From contig NZ_QAOM01000021.1 of NCBI RefSeq assembly GCF_003051085.1, positions 1 to 55,175 of the forward strand: DNA of 55,175 nucleotides, in the 5' to 3' direction. This document shows positions 33,247-42,078 of the stretch, in pieces (positions within the stretch are counted from its first letter, which is position 1; every line of letters starts with the position of its first letter). The position numbers were made by a program, and so were the translations under genes. The DNA comes from Trichococcus patagoniensis (GTDB lineage Bacteria; Bacillota; Bacilli; Lactobacillales; Aerococcaceae). The notes under the pieces were generated by a model, which saw only the letters and a program-made list of their open reading frames with translations, was not told where the DNA came from and searched no databases.

Positions 33247-34512
33247 TTATTCTTGGAAACCCAATTTTTTGGCATACGCCAAGACAGCTTTTTCGAAACA
33301 TTCGATCGGTGGATGCACCGTTCCAGCTCCGATTTGACCCAATCCAGCCTTTTTGTTGGCGATGCCGGTATTGATGACCGGTGTGATACCCGTTTCAACG
33401 ACCTTGCGGGCGTCGATGCCAAGGCAGATGCCTTGGAAATCCCATGTCGGTACAGAGAAGTTCGGATTCTGGTCGATACAGATTTCGCGCATTTCATTGC
33501 TTGTCTGTAGTGCATCCTGGAACCCACCGCTGCCTACGAAACGCGTAACTGCAGGCGCTGCGATCATCGCCATACCACCGACACCGAACGTCTCGGTGAT
33601 GGCACTGTCCCCCATATCCGGAGCGGCATCGTCTTCACTGAAGCCTGAGAAATAAAGCCCTTGCGGAGTGTTGACCGGCCCTGTGAACCATTCATCCCCC
33701 ATTCCGGCGATACGGATACCGAATTCATAGCCATTGCGGCACATTGCGGTGACGATCGTGCCCTCTTGGATTGTCCTTGCACCATCCAGGACAGCTTTGG
33801 CTGCTGCCATCATGATGTTCAGGAAGAATTGGTCCGTATCCGCCAAGAATTGCATGACCTGTTCTTTTTCTTTTTGATCCATATCCAATCCGACGATGAT
33901 CGGCGCCATTTCCTTCAAAAAGGCCAATGAAGCGGCGATGTTTCTTTGGTGGAATTCATCTCCCATGGCGATTGCTTTGGCGACCAGTACGTTCACGTTC
34001 AGTCCGCCTGTTTTTGTTTGCAGCGCTTTGCTCAATGTTGGTCCCAATACGTCACGCATCCAGCGTAAACGAGTGACTACTTCATCGGAATAAGCTCCGA
34101 AACGCAGTACTGCGCCGATTCCTTCGTTCATCGTACAGAAAGCGCGGTTGCCATCTGTCCTGTTTTCCACAATCAGAACTGCCATATTTGCTGAAGTAAT
34201 CCCGCCCATAGGACCGACAGCATTGACATGATGACAAGGGATCAAGGTAACCTCTCCGGATTCCAATAATTTTCTGGCATCCGCTTCATTTTCCGCCCAT
34301 CCCTCGAAAAGCGCTGCACCCACACAGGCACCTTGGATCGGATCGACCATTTGCTCATATTTGATGGGTGGACCTGCATGCAGCAGGACCTTCCCTTCGT
34401 TAAATTCTTTGATCACTGATTTGGCTGGTACAACATCCACTAAGAAAGGGGAGCCAGCGACAATTTTAGCAGCTACTGCTTGATTAGCTTCATCAATCGT
34501 TTGATAATGCAT
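33247..34512 (-). CDS. allG: DUF1116 protein, AllG-type subunit of oxamate carbamoyltransferase
   Basis: A 421-residue DUF1116 protein (E. coli YlbE, now AllG). Recognisable features are PAKSVIKEFNEGKVLLHAGPPI near 29-50, the glycine-rich GPMGGITSANMAVLIVEN near 115-132, and FVGSGGFQDALQTSNEMREI near 345-364. With AllF and AllH it is inferred to cleave oxalurate with phosphate to oxamate and carbamoyl phosphate. A GGGAGGAG ribosome binding site precedes the ATG. It follows allF by 16 bp. Confidence 0.88.
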   Translation of the reverse strand: MHYQTIDEANQAVAAKIVAGSPFLVDVVPAKSVIKEFNEGKVLLHAGPPIKYEQMVDPIQGACVGAALFEGWAENEADARKLLESGEVTLIPCHHVNAVGPMGGITSANMAVLIVENRTDGNRAFCTMNEGIGAVLRFGAYSDEVVTRLRWMRDVLGPTLSKALQTKTGGLNVNVLVAKAIAMGDEFHQRNIAASLAFLKEMAPIIVGLDMDQKEKEQVMQFLADTDQFFLNIMMAAAKAVLDGARTIQEGTIVTAMCRNGYEFGIRIAGMGDEWFTGPVNTPQGLYFSGFSEDDAAPDMGDSAITETFGVGGMAMIAAPAVTRFVGSGGFQDALQTSNEMREICIDQNPNFSVPTWDFQGICLGIDARKVVETGITPVINTGIANKKAGLGQIGAGTVHPPIECFEKAVLAYAKKLGFQE

Positions 34513-34528
34513 CCTTGTTTCTCCTCCC

Positions 34529-36301
34529 TTATATGCTTTCTGTTTGTTCAGTTTTATAATTATTCAAGTAATACAAAGCTTTCTGCAAGGTGACGTTGCC
34601 ACCCGCAACCGGACGCCAATCGAATTGCGTCGCTTTCCCGCCGTTTTCACGGATGGTATCGGAGAAACTGCGCAGCCCGATATTCAAAAATTCTTTCGCA
34701 TGCAGAAGGTCCAACATAGCCTGTGAAGGCGCTAATTCTTCCGTAAATGCAGGTGCATCGATTTCTTCCAGATCTTTCTTGTTGTCCTGGATACGGATGC
34801 CCAGCATAGCCAAAGCCGTGCGGACAGCTTGGTTGTTGCTCATCCGGATGATGACTCCGGCATCTTCCAATAATTTTTGTTGCGCCTGGCCGTCTTGAGG
34901 ATCAGCGTCAGTCCCTACGATCGTCGCAACGAATGCCAATTCTCTGCCTGCAGAAGCAGCTTTCGCTTTTGCTTCCTTGATGGCCGGCACCAATTCGCTT
35001 GCCATATCCATGTGCGATCCGTAGCCCAAAACGATGTCCAACAAGATGACGGCTGTCTTCGGATCGTCCGCGGCTTGTCTGATCATTTCGATCCGCTTTT
35101 CCGGATCAATCATCGGGTGCGGTTTGCCTTGCGTATAGATGTCGTCTCCCAAATCCAGGACTTCATAGCCCTCGTTCTTCAGGATGTAGCCTTCCTTCTT
35201 CTCGGAGTCCCCGCTCAAGTTGAGTCCATCCTTGATCAGCATGGCTGCTTCATTTGCCAAAGTACCGCCGGAATAATAGCCTTTGATGTATTTTTGATCA
35301 GCGGAGAAGCTGACAACAGGCACATCGAATGCATCCGCAACGGAGTCGATGGTTTCTTTGTTCACTAATTTGACAGCCAGTTCAGCCGCTTCCTCCAATG
35401 TATAGGCATGGTAAAGGTTTGGTTCGTGATAAGTTGGTTTTTCGCCCAAGAAGATGGTTACGGCCGGTTTGGAAATTTTTCTCAGTAAGGCTAGAACCCT
35501 ATCCCTGACGCTGGCTGCCGGTGGTTTGGAGATGACAACGATCACTTCCGTATTCGGATCCTGTTCCAAGGTGACGATGCCATCCATCAGTGTGATGCCT
35601 CCGATAGCTTCCTTCAGATCGCGTCCGCCGGTTCCGATTGCGGTCGTCACACCGCCACCCAATTTATGGATAAGCGTGGAAACTTCCTGGATTCCTGTTC
35701 CCGATGCACCGACGATGCCGATTTTTCCGGGTCTGATGACATTGGTGAACGCCAATGGGATGCCGTTGATGATCCCTGTGCCGCAATCCGGTCCCATCAG
35801 CAGCAAACCTTTTTCATGCGCCTTCAATTTCAGGCGTTTTTCATCTTCGACCGATACATTGTCGCTGAAACAGAAGACGTGTTTGCCGGCGTCCAATGCG
35901 CGTTCGATTTCAAGTGCCGCATGCGTTCCTGGAATTGAGAAGAGTGCGACTTGCGCATCCTTCGCCATCTCCAAAGCCTTATCCCACGTACGGGCGGTCT
36001 CTTCTACAGAAGCGCCGCTATTCCCTTTGGCCTGTTCCTCCAGGAAAAGATCGATTTCTTCCATGACGTTAGCGATGACTGCTTCATCCTCCACTTCCAG
36101 AACGACAGCCATATCATTCGACGATGCTTTTTCCAGTTCCGGTGTGTACAGCCCTCCTGTTTTGAAGATGTCTTTATTGGCAGGCGTACCCATCATGATG
36201 GAAACTTTTGTGACGCCTGCGACTGTATTGATTTTATTCGTCAACAGCATCAAAACGATGGAATCCTGGTAGCTGTTTGATTTGATGATTGTGTGTAACA
36301 T
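34529..36301 (-). CDS. allF: FdrA/AllF protein, acyl-CoA-synthetase-like subunit
   Basis: A 590-residue FdrA-family protein, slightly longer than the E. coli homologue. It resembles succinyl-CoA synthetase alpha and ATP-citrate lyase folds: a CoA-binding-like region with GPDCGTGIINGIPLAFTNVIRPGKIGIVGASGTGIQEVS (about 172-210), a phospho-His-type segment, and a C-terminal ligase-like region with VILLDIVLGYGSHMD. In E. coli, FdrA (AllF) with AllG and AllH gives oxamate carbamoyltransferase activity. The start has GAGAGG upstream. It is preceded by allD by 55 bp and followed by allG. Confidence 0.9.
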   Translation of the reverse strand: MLHTIIKSNSYQDSIVLMLLTNKINTVAGVTKVSIMMGTPANKDIFKTGGLYTPELEKASSNDMAVVLEVEDEAVIANVMEEIDLFLEEQAKGNSGASVEETARTWDKALEMAKDAQVALFSIPGTHAALEIERALDAGKHVFCFSDNVSVEDEKRLKLKAHEKGLLLMGPDCGTGIINGIPLAFTNVIRPGKIGIVGASGTGIQEVSTLIHKLGGGVTTAIGTGGRDLKEAIGGITLMDGIVTLEQDPNTEVIVVISKPPAASVRDRVLALLRKISKPAVTIFLGEKPTYHEPNLYHAYTLEEAAELAVKLVNKETIDSVADAFDVPVVSFSADQKYIKGYYSGGTLANEAAMLIKDGLNLSGDSEKKEGYILKNEGYEVLDLGDDIYTQGKPHPMIDPEKRIEMIRQAADDPKTAVILLDIVLGYGSHMDMASELVPAIKEAKAKAASAGRELAFVATIVGTDADPQDGQAQQKLLEDAGVIIRMSNNQAVRTALAMLGIRIQDNKKDLEEIDAPAFTEELAPSQAMLDLLHAKEFLNIGLRSFSDTIRENGGKATQFDWRPVAGGNVTLQKALYYLNNYKTEQTESI

Positions 36302-36356
36302 TGATTGCCTCTCTTCCCCGGTTTCCCGATTCTTTTTATGTGCTTCGAACCTCTAT

Positions 36357-37442
36357 TTATTCCGCAAAAGCTCCCTTGCCGCCGTATTGGTCAAAATGAA
36401 TCAGATCACTTTTCAGATAGGCGTAAATGCTCTCCTCGACAGGGATGCCCTGCTCCTGATGTTTTTCATAGTTCAATTGATTGATTTCGCCCGGATAATA
36501 GACTTGACGGAAACCGGCTGCCGGTTTGACTGCATGCAATTCCGCCACCGTAGTCTCGATTTTGTCCTTGAAACTCTCAATATCCGTGAATTTTTTGGGA
36601 TCGATGATGATATATAATTGCCCTAGGTTGCGTCCCTCAGAAATTTCGTCATACATCGATGAAACATGCTTTCCGAAAGGCAAGCCCAACAGCACGCCAG
36701 AAAGGATGTCGATCATCATCATCAGCCCGTAGCCTTTCGGACCCGAAATCGGCAGCAGTCCATGGACATCATGCGGATTTGTTGTCGGTTTCCCCTCTTT
36801 ATCCACTGCCCAGGTATCCGGTATGGCCCTGTTTTTTGAACGGGCATCGAGGATTTTCCCCCAAGCCTGCACAGTCGTGGCCATATCGAAGACAATCGGA
36901 GGACCATTTTTCCTTGGCGCTGAAAACGCGATCGGATTGGTTCCGTAATAGATTTCTGAACCTCCGAAAGGAACAACCATCGGATCGGATTGGCACATTG
37001 CGATCGCAATCAGATCTTGCTCAGCTGCCTGTTTTACGTAATAGGATAGCGCACCACTGTGACTCATTTTGGAAATGCCGACAACAGCCACACCCGCTTC
37101 CTTGGCCATGGCAATGGCTTCCTTAAGTCCAAGATTTGCGATATACTGGCCAATCCCGTTATCTCCATGGAAAATCCCGGTGCTTGCTCCTGTCTTTTTG
37201 AAAGAAACATTGGGTTCAAGCGTCACGCCGCCCTTGGAGATCCTTTCGGCATAGTAATCGACGCGGACGGCACCATGGGAATGGATTCCGGAAGAATCCG
37301 CAAACACCAGATGGTTGGCGACCTCAGTTGCTTGCTCAGAATACAGTCCGGCTCCCTCTAATTTATTTTTGATCAGTCGATGAAGTTCATCAGGCATTAC
37401 AGTCACTAATTTCGCCTCGACTTCTATTCCAGTCCCTTCCAT
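36357..37442 (-). CDS. allD: Ureidoglycolate dehydrogenase
   Basis: A 361-residue member of the L-2-hydroxyacid (malate/lactate/ureidoglycolate) dehydrogenase family, oxidising (S)-ureidoglycolate to oxalurate with NAD+. The family signature FADSSGIHSHGAVRVDYYAERI (about 43-64), catalytic His in SKMSHSGALSYYV (about 120) and the NAD-binding GPKGYGLMMMIDILSG (about 233-248) are present. The ATG 37442 has AAGGAG seven bases upstream; an earlier in-frame TTG/ATG near 37460 overlaps the allE stop. Family members also act on malate, but the flanking allE and allF genes decide the call. Confidence 0.92.
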   Translation of the reverse strand: MEGTGIEVEAKLVTVMPDELHRLIKNKLEGAGLYSEQATEVANHLVFADSSGIHSHGAVRVDYYAERISKGGVTLEPNVSFKKTGASTGIFHGDNGIGQYIANLGLKEAIAMAKEAGVAVVGISKMSHSGALSYYVKQAAEQDLIAIAMCQSDPMVVPFGGSEIYYGTNPIAFSAPRKNGPPIVFDMATTVQAWGKILDARSKNRAIPDTWAVDKEGKPTTNPHDVHGLLPISGPKGYGLMMMIDILSGVLLGLPFGKHVSSMYDEISEGRNLGQLYIIIDPKKFTDIESFKDKIETTVAELHAVKPAAGFRQVYYPGEINQLNYEKHQEQGIPVEESIYAYLKSDLIHFDQYGGKGAFAE

Positions 37443-37459
37443 TGTTATGCTCCTTGTCA

Positions 37460-38245
37460 TCAAATTTTAGGATCGCGGTTACAGTCCTTCGAATAGACGT
37501 AACGCAACGGCTCCCCTCTGCCGACTGCATAGGCAGCTTGAGGCACGTACGCACCCATGAAGATATAATCGCCCTTCTCGACAGGCATCCAGTCATTGTC
37601 CAAGTTGTACATGCCTTGGCCCGACAGGATATAGGCTCCGTGTTCCTGCACATGGGTCTCGATGTAGCCATGGCTTGCGCCCGGTTCGAAGGAAAGGATA
37701 TGGAAATTCATGTCAAAACCGATATCTGTAGGCAACAGATCCCACAACAAGACATCTTCCATCCCTTCATATTCAGAAGGAATCAAGTCATTGCTGTTGC
37801 CCACGACCTTATGCGCTTCATGGCCTTCCAAAGGCTCGTAGCGTTTTTTGTAAAGGAAGATTTCCGTAGTGGCTTCCTGGTTGTTTTCCAAGTACATCAA
37901 GACACCTGCCGGCAAATAGGCATAGCCGCCGGTTTCCAGCTCATGGCTCTCCATTCCGTCGCTGACCTTCAATTTTCCATCCAAGACGTAAACGAAGGTT
38001 TCTACTCCTTCAGCACCGAAACCTTTTTCATTTTTGCCGCCCGCCTGCATCGAAATGATGTAATCCACAAAGTTGGCTCCCAATTTTGGTGAAGCCAAAA
38101 TGGTGACCTCGCAATTTTCAAAGCCGGGAACGACGTTTTTCACCAATCCATCATGCGGAAGCAAAGCATAGTTGTGTCTCTTGATTACGGCTCTTGATTC
38201 CAACAGTCCGTCTCTATAGCCTGTATTATTGTTTTTGTACCCCAT
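37460..38245 (-). CDS. allE: (S)-ureidoglycine aminohydrolase
   Basis: A 261-residue bicupin that releases ammonia from (S)-ureidoglycine, giving (S)-ureidoglycolate with the right stereochemistry for AllD. The second cupin carries the metal site: [25 protein letters not shown] (about 189-213), with Glu, His, His and Gln as candidate Mn ligands. The N-terminal [25 protein letters not shown] is characteristic of UGlyAH. It follows allC by 31 bp and precedes allD by 17 bp. Confidence 0.94.
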   Translation of the reverse strand: MGYKNNNTGYRDGLLESRAVIKRHNYALLPHDGLVKNVVPGFENCEVTILASPKLGANFVDYIISMQAGGKNEKGFGAEGVETFVYVLDGKLKVSDGMESHELETGGYAYLPAGVLMYLENNQEATTEIFLYKKRYEPLEGHEAHKVVGNSNDLIPSEYEGMEDVLLWDLLPTDIGFDMNFHILSFEPGASHGYIETHVQEHGAYILSGQGMYNLDNDWMPVEKGDYIFMGAYVPQAAYAVGRGEPLRYVYSKDCNRDPKI

Positions 38246-38276
38246 TCTCTCTCCATCCTATCTCTCTGGTATCGTT

Positions 38277-39503
38277 CTATTTATACGCTAATTCATAAAG
38301 TGCGCTTGCCATCATCTTGACGCCTTCCACCAAATCTTCCAGCTTGGTTGCTTCAGCCGGGTTGTGGCTGATACCCCCGATGCTCGGAACAAAGATCATG
38401 GCTGTCGGATAATGCGGCGCGATGATCTGGGAGTCATGTCCGGCTCCGCTGTGCATCACACGGTATTTCATATTTGCTTTTTTAGCGGCTTCTTCGAGAA
38501 TCGATACGATGTCTGCAGCCATTGGAACCGGCGCTTCATCCATCCAAAGGTCGATGGTTGCCTCGATATCCATTTCATTCGCGATTTCATTGATGCGTTG
38601 CTCCAATTTTTGGGTGAAATCGATCAGCACGTTGCTGTCGGTATGGCGGCAATCGATTGTGAACAAAACTTCTCCCGGCACCACATTCACCGTATTCGGT
38701 TTCGGTTCCACTTTTCCGAAGGTCAACACCAACGGATCTCCGATTGCTCTCGCCTTTTCGATCGACTCAGAACAAATGCGGCTGAAAGCATAGACTGCAT
38801 CGCGGCGGTAACCCATCGGTGTCGTGCCTGCATGGTTCGCTTGCCCTTTCAGAACGACGGTGTAACGGCGCTGTCCGGCGATGCTGTTAACTACGCCGAT
38901 TTGGAGGCCTTCATTTTCTAGGACGTTTCCTTGCTCGATATGCAGTTCCACGAAGGCTTTGATATCTTCTCTTCTTTTTTGCGTGCCCTTCTTGAAATCG
39001 AAACCGGCTTGATGCATCGCATCCACAAATCGGATGCCTTCAAAGTCACTGATCGCCTCAACATCCTCAATCTTGGCCTCATTTACGAAGTTTTTGCTTC
39101 CCCAAAACACAGTCGGAAAACGGCTGCCCTCTTCTTCGGCCATCGAGATGACTTCGAGTGACCGCAACGGCTGACCATATGTCTCTTTTAAGTAAGCCAT
39201 GGCTACATAAGCCGCTATCACACCGAATTGGCCATCCAAATTGCCGCCATTTATGACAGTGTCTATATGGGACCCGGACATGATGGTTTCATCCGGGTAT
39301 TCCGAACCTTCCATTCTTCCGAAAAGATTGCCGATTTCATCAAAATGTGTTTCCATTCCGATTTCTTCCAGTTTGTTTTTTACGGCATTCTGAGCTTCCA
39401 ACCAAGAATCGGAGTAAAGCAAGCGCGTCATACCGCCCGTTGGATCGCTGCCGATACCCGATAATAAATCAACATTCTCTTGAATTGTCTTAAACCAGTC
39501 CAT
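38277..39503 (-). CDS. allC: Allantoate amidohydrolase
   Basis: A 408-residue M20-family metalloamidase that hydrolyses allantoate to ureidoglycine, ammonia and CO2. The dinuclear metal site is visible: SGSHIDTV (His79/Asp81), DGQFG (Asp about 90), MAEEEGSRFP (Glu about 125), FVELHIEQG (His about 188) and a C-terminal SGAGHDSQ (His about 380). The dimerisation-domain HAGTTPMGYRRDA is typical of allantoate and N-carbamoyl amino acid hydrolases; context selects allantoate. It is the first gene of the allC-E-D-F-G-H-K series. GGAGGAGG lies before the ATG, with a cre-like site just upstream. Confidence 0.93.
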   Translation of the reverse strand: MDWFKTIQENVDLLSGIGSDPTGGMTRLLYSDSWLEAQNAVKNKLEEIGMETHFDEIGNLFGRMEGSEYPDETIMSGSHIDTVINGGNLDGQFGVIAAYVAMAYLKETYGQPLRSLEVISMAEEEGSRFPTVFWGSKNFVNEAKIEDVEAISDFEGIRFVDAMHQAGFDFKKGTQKRREDIKAFVELHIEQGNVLENEGLQIGVVNSIAGQRRYTVVLKGQANHAGTTPMGYRRDAVYAFSRICSESIEKARAIGDPLVLTFGKVEPKPNTVNVVPGEVLFTIDCRHTDSNVLIDFTQKLEQRINEIANEMDIEATIDLWMDEAPVPMAADIVSILEEAAKKANMKYRVMHSGAGHDSQIIAPHYPTAMIFVPSIGGISHNPAEATKLEDLVEGVKMMASALYELAYK

Positions 39504-39536
39504 TTTTCCGTTTCCTCCTCCGAAATATCATACTCA

Positions 39537-39554
39537 TATTGTAAGCGCTTCTTG
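39537..39554. promoter_or_regulatory. cre-like site upstream of allC
   Basis: TTGTAAGCGCTTCTTGG keeps the TGTAAGCGCTT core of the CcpA consensus but lacks the final CA. It lies 35-50 bp before allC, in the divergent region with the hydrolase gene. Confidence 0.55.
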
Positions 39555-39682
39555 GCAGCTTATCATTAACATAATACACAAAATCGGATATATTTTTGTG
39601 CCAAGTGTACACATCGAGCCGTTTTAAATGAAGGCGATTGTGATAAAGTTGAAGGGACTTCAGCGAAAGGAATGATAAAAGA

Positions 39683-40549
39683 ATGAATGCTTCAACCGAA
39701 ACTTACTTTGTATATGAAGGTTTGCCACTGCAGGCGACGTTTTATCCCGCTGCAACAGAATTCCCTAAACCATTGACGCTCCTCTACCTGCACGGGGGCG
39801 GGTTGGTGTTCGGAGACCGCGATGACCTCCCCGATGCATATAAAAAACTTTTGGCGGAGGCCGGATATGCGTTGCTGACGATCGATTATCCCTTGGCTCC
39901 GGAAGCTCAATTGCCCGAAATCATGCTGTGCCTACAGCAAGCCGTGGTTTGGTTCAACGAGGACGGGAAAAATTTGTTCCACTTGGGTTCGGCGGATTAT
40001 GTGCTTTTCGGCCGTTCAGCCGGTGCCTACCTTTCCTTTCAGTTGGCAGCCCGTTCGGCGGATCACCATCTGAAAGGACTGGTCAGTTTTTATGGTTACT
40101 ATTCACTGGATGAGCCCTCTTTCCATCAGCCGAATGCTTACTACAACACCTTCCCAAAAGTTCCTGCGTCTTATGTGGAGCAGCTGATCCAAAAGCAGCC
40201 GCTTGCTGTGGGACCCGTTACTGCGAGGTTTCCGCTATACCTTCATGCCCGCCAGACAGGAAAATGGATTCCACTGTTCCTGAAGGACAAAACAAAACGT
40301 ACGGCCTTCAATTTGACCGCAGAAGAACTGCAGTTGTTACCGCCTACTTTTCTTACAGCCAGCACGGCCGACAAGGACGTGCCCTACCATTTCACCCAAC
40401 AAGCTGCTCAGCTGATACCCGAAGTTGTGCTCCATCCTGTTCTGGGAATGCCGCACGACTTTGATGCTGATCTGACAAAGCTAGCAGGACGACGCACATA
40501 TCAACAACTGATTCACTGGCTTGATGGTTTAAGCAAGAAAAGCAGCTAA
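39683..40549 (+). CDS. Alpha/beta hydrolase (HGGG-type esterase)
   Basis: A 288-residue alpha/beta-hydrolase of the hormone-sensitive-lipase-like group. The oxyanion motif is HGGG (about 31-34); the nucleophile elbow is GRSAG (Ser about 114). The likely acid is Asp in STADKDVP (about 235) and the His is in MPHDFD (about 262). Its substrate is unknown. It is divergent from allC and convergent with the glycerate kinase gene, so it interrupts the minus-strand ureide operons. A link to the pathway is possible but unsupported. AAAGGA lies 11-12 bases before the ATG, rather far. Confidence 0.85.
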   Translation: MNASTETYFVYEGLPLQATFYPAATEFPKPLTLLYLHGGGLVFGDRDDLPDAYKKLLAEAGYALLTIDYPLAPEAQLPEIMLCLQQAVVWFNEDGKNLFHLGSADYVLFGRSAGAYLSFQLAARSADHHLKGLVSFYGYYSLDEPSFHQPNAYYNTFPKVPASYVEQLIQKQPLAVGPVTARFPLYLHARQTGKWIPLFLKDKTKRTAFNLTAEELQLLPPTFLTASTADKDVPYHFTQQAAQLIPEVVLHPVLGMPHDFDADLTKLAGRRTYQQLIHWLDGLSKKSS

Positions 40550-40559
40550 GGGACGGCTA

Positions 40560-40687
40560 CTCCGGCGAACGTAGGTTTCAACGGAGTTCGGCGGACATTC
40601 TGGTTGTGTCCTCCGGTGAGAATAGCTTCGCCGGAGGTAATGCTGATTGTCACCGGCGTGCTCCGGCGAGTGGTACTTTCATAGGAG
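40560..40687. repeat. Triple-hairpin intergenic repeat, copy 5
   Basis: Hairpins start at 40560 (CTCCGGCGAA, a degraded partner), 40610 (CTCCGGTGAG...TTCGCCGGAG) and 40661 (CTCCGGCGAG...TTCATAGGAG), about 50 bp apart. The copy begins ten bases after the hydrolase stop, between convergent genes. Confidence 0.88.
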
Positions 40688-40727
40688 CTGCGCACGCATA
40701 CCACCGCGCTCCTCCGACTGGGAAGCG

Positions 40728-40782
40728 CACAACAAGAAGAAGGGTTTACCTCAGTTAGAGGCAAACCCTTCTTCTTGTTGTG
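40728..40782. terminator. Bidirectional terminator between hydrolase and glycerate kinase
   Basis: A perfect 20-base stem, CACAACAAGAAGAAGGGTTT with its complement, around a 15-base loop that itself holds ACCTCAG/TTAGAGG. No clean T-run follows, but the stem is long enough to stop both transcripts. Confidence 0.75.
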
Positions 40783-40794
40783 CGACTGCCTTTA

Positions 40795-42051
40795 TCAGAC
40801 CGGCGCTTTCTCGATCAGCAATATAATCAGATCATTTACATTCGTACCAGTAGGACCTGTAACAATCAGATCTCCACTGCTTGCAAGGGCCTTATTGGAA
40901 TCATTGTTCGCCAACAACCCTTCCACGTCTGCATAGCTTCTCCTCATGCGCGCTAAGCTATCGCCATCAACCAGTCCTCCAGCCGCATCCGTAGGCCCAT
41001 CCGTGCCGTCCGATCCGACCGATGCCAAGACCACCTGCGGCAATCCGGAAATCTGGAAAGCTGCTGCCAACGCCAGTTCCTGGTTTCTGCCGCCCAAACC
41101 ATCACCTTTGATCGTAACAACAGGTTCCCCACCGGAGATGATGGCACACGGGAGTTGTGCATCTTCTTGCCCAGAGACAATTTTTCTGGCAAGCTTCCCA
41201 AGGCGTTCCCCTACCGAAGAAGCTTCCTCTTCAATGGCGGTCGACAGCAACGTTGTGTGATAACCGAGTGATTGCGCATGCATTACCGCCTCGCGGCATA
41301 AAATATCCACACTACCGATTAATGTGCTCTTTACATTATCCAACGATTTAGGCGTTTCTCTCAGCAAGGCTTTTTGTGCATTTTCCGACAATTTCAAATC
41401 GTATTTCTCCACAATTTTTTCCGCCTCTGTGCTCGTCGAAAAATCAGGGTAAGCCGGACCGGATGCGATCGTATCCAGTCGATCCCCCAAAACATCAGAT
41501 AGGATGATGGCATGTATTTGACGAGGAGAACACAACTGGGCAAATTGGCCACCTTTTACTTCCGAGAGATGCTTACGGATTGTGTTGATTTCGACAATGT
41601 TCGCTCCACAATTCAAAAGTTGCTTGTTGATATCTTCCAGTTCAGCCAAGGAAATCTGATTCCGCGTTTTTTCAAACAAGGCGGAACCGCCTCCGGAAAT
41701 CAAAAATATGATTGCGTCTTCTTCCGGAATATCGGACACATACTGCAAAATTTCAGTGGTTGCGTCGATGGACGCTTGATCCGGTATGGGATGGCCAGCC
41801 TCAAAAATGGTCACTCGTTCTATTTCACCAAGGGAATGTCCATATTTCGTCAAGACCATCCCGCCTTTGAATTGCTGGCCCAGACAATCGACCGCCGCTT
41901 TCGTCATGCGCCAAGCTGCTTTTCCGATTGCGATGATATGGATGTTTCCATCTATATCCATCTTACTTAAGGCATTTGTGACGGCTTTATCCGGTAATAC
42001 CGCCTGAATTGATTGATTTATGATCTGCGTTGCATCATCTCTCAGTTTCAT
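40795..42051 (-). CDS. Glycerate 2-kinase (MOFRL/GckA type)
   Basis: A 418-residue type II glycerate kinase. An N-terminal DUF4147 domain has AIGKAAWRMTKAA (about 37-49) and LISGGGSALFE (about 116-126). A C-terminal MOFRL domain has ISGGEPVVTIKGDGLGGRNQELALAAA (about 310-336) and SVGSDGTDGPTDAAGG. It phosphorylates D-glycerate, in this class to 2-phosphoglycerate, entering glycolysis. It is last in the glyoxylate branch gcl-isomerase-dehydrogenase-kinase. The family is sometimes annotated hydroxypyruvate reductase (TtuD); the adjacent dehydrogenase makes the kinase call more sensible. AAGGAG precedes the ATG. Confidence 0.9.
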   Translation of the reverse strand: MKLRDDATQIINQSIQAVLPDKAVTNALSKMDIDGNIHIIAIGKAAWRMTKAAVDCLGQQFKGGMVLTKYGHSLGEIERVTIFEAGHPIPDQASIDATTEILQYVSDIPEEDAIIFLISGGGSALFEKTRNQISLAELEDINKQLLNCGANIVEINTIRKHLSEVKGGQFAQLCSPRQIHAIILSDVLGDRLDTIASGPAYPDFSTSTEAEKIVEKYDLKLSENAQKALLRETPKSLDNVKSTLIGSVDILCREAVMHAQSLGYHTTLLSTAIEEEASSVGERLGKLARKIVSGQEDAQLPCAIISGGEPVVTIKGDGLGGRNQELALAAAFQISGLPQVVLASVGSDGTDGPTDAAGGLVDGDSLARMRRSYADVEGLLANNDSNKALASSGDLIVTGPTGTNVNDLIILLIEKAPV

Positions 42052-42078
42052 GTCTGTTCTCCTTTATGCTTTGTTTCA

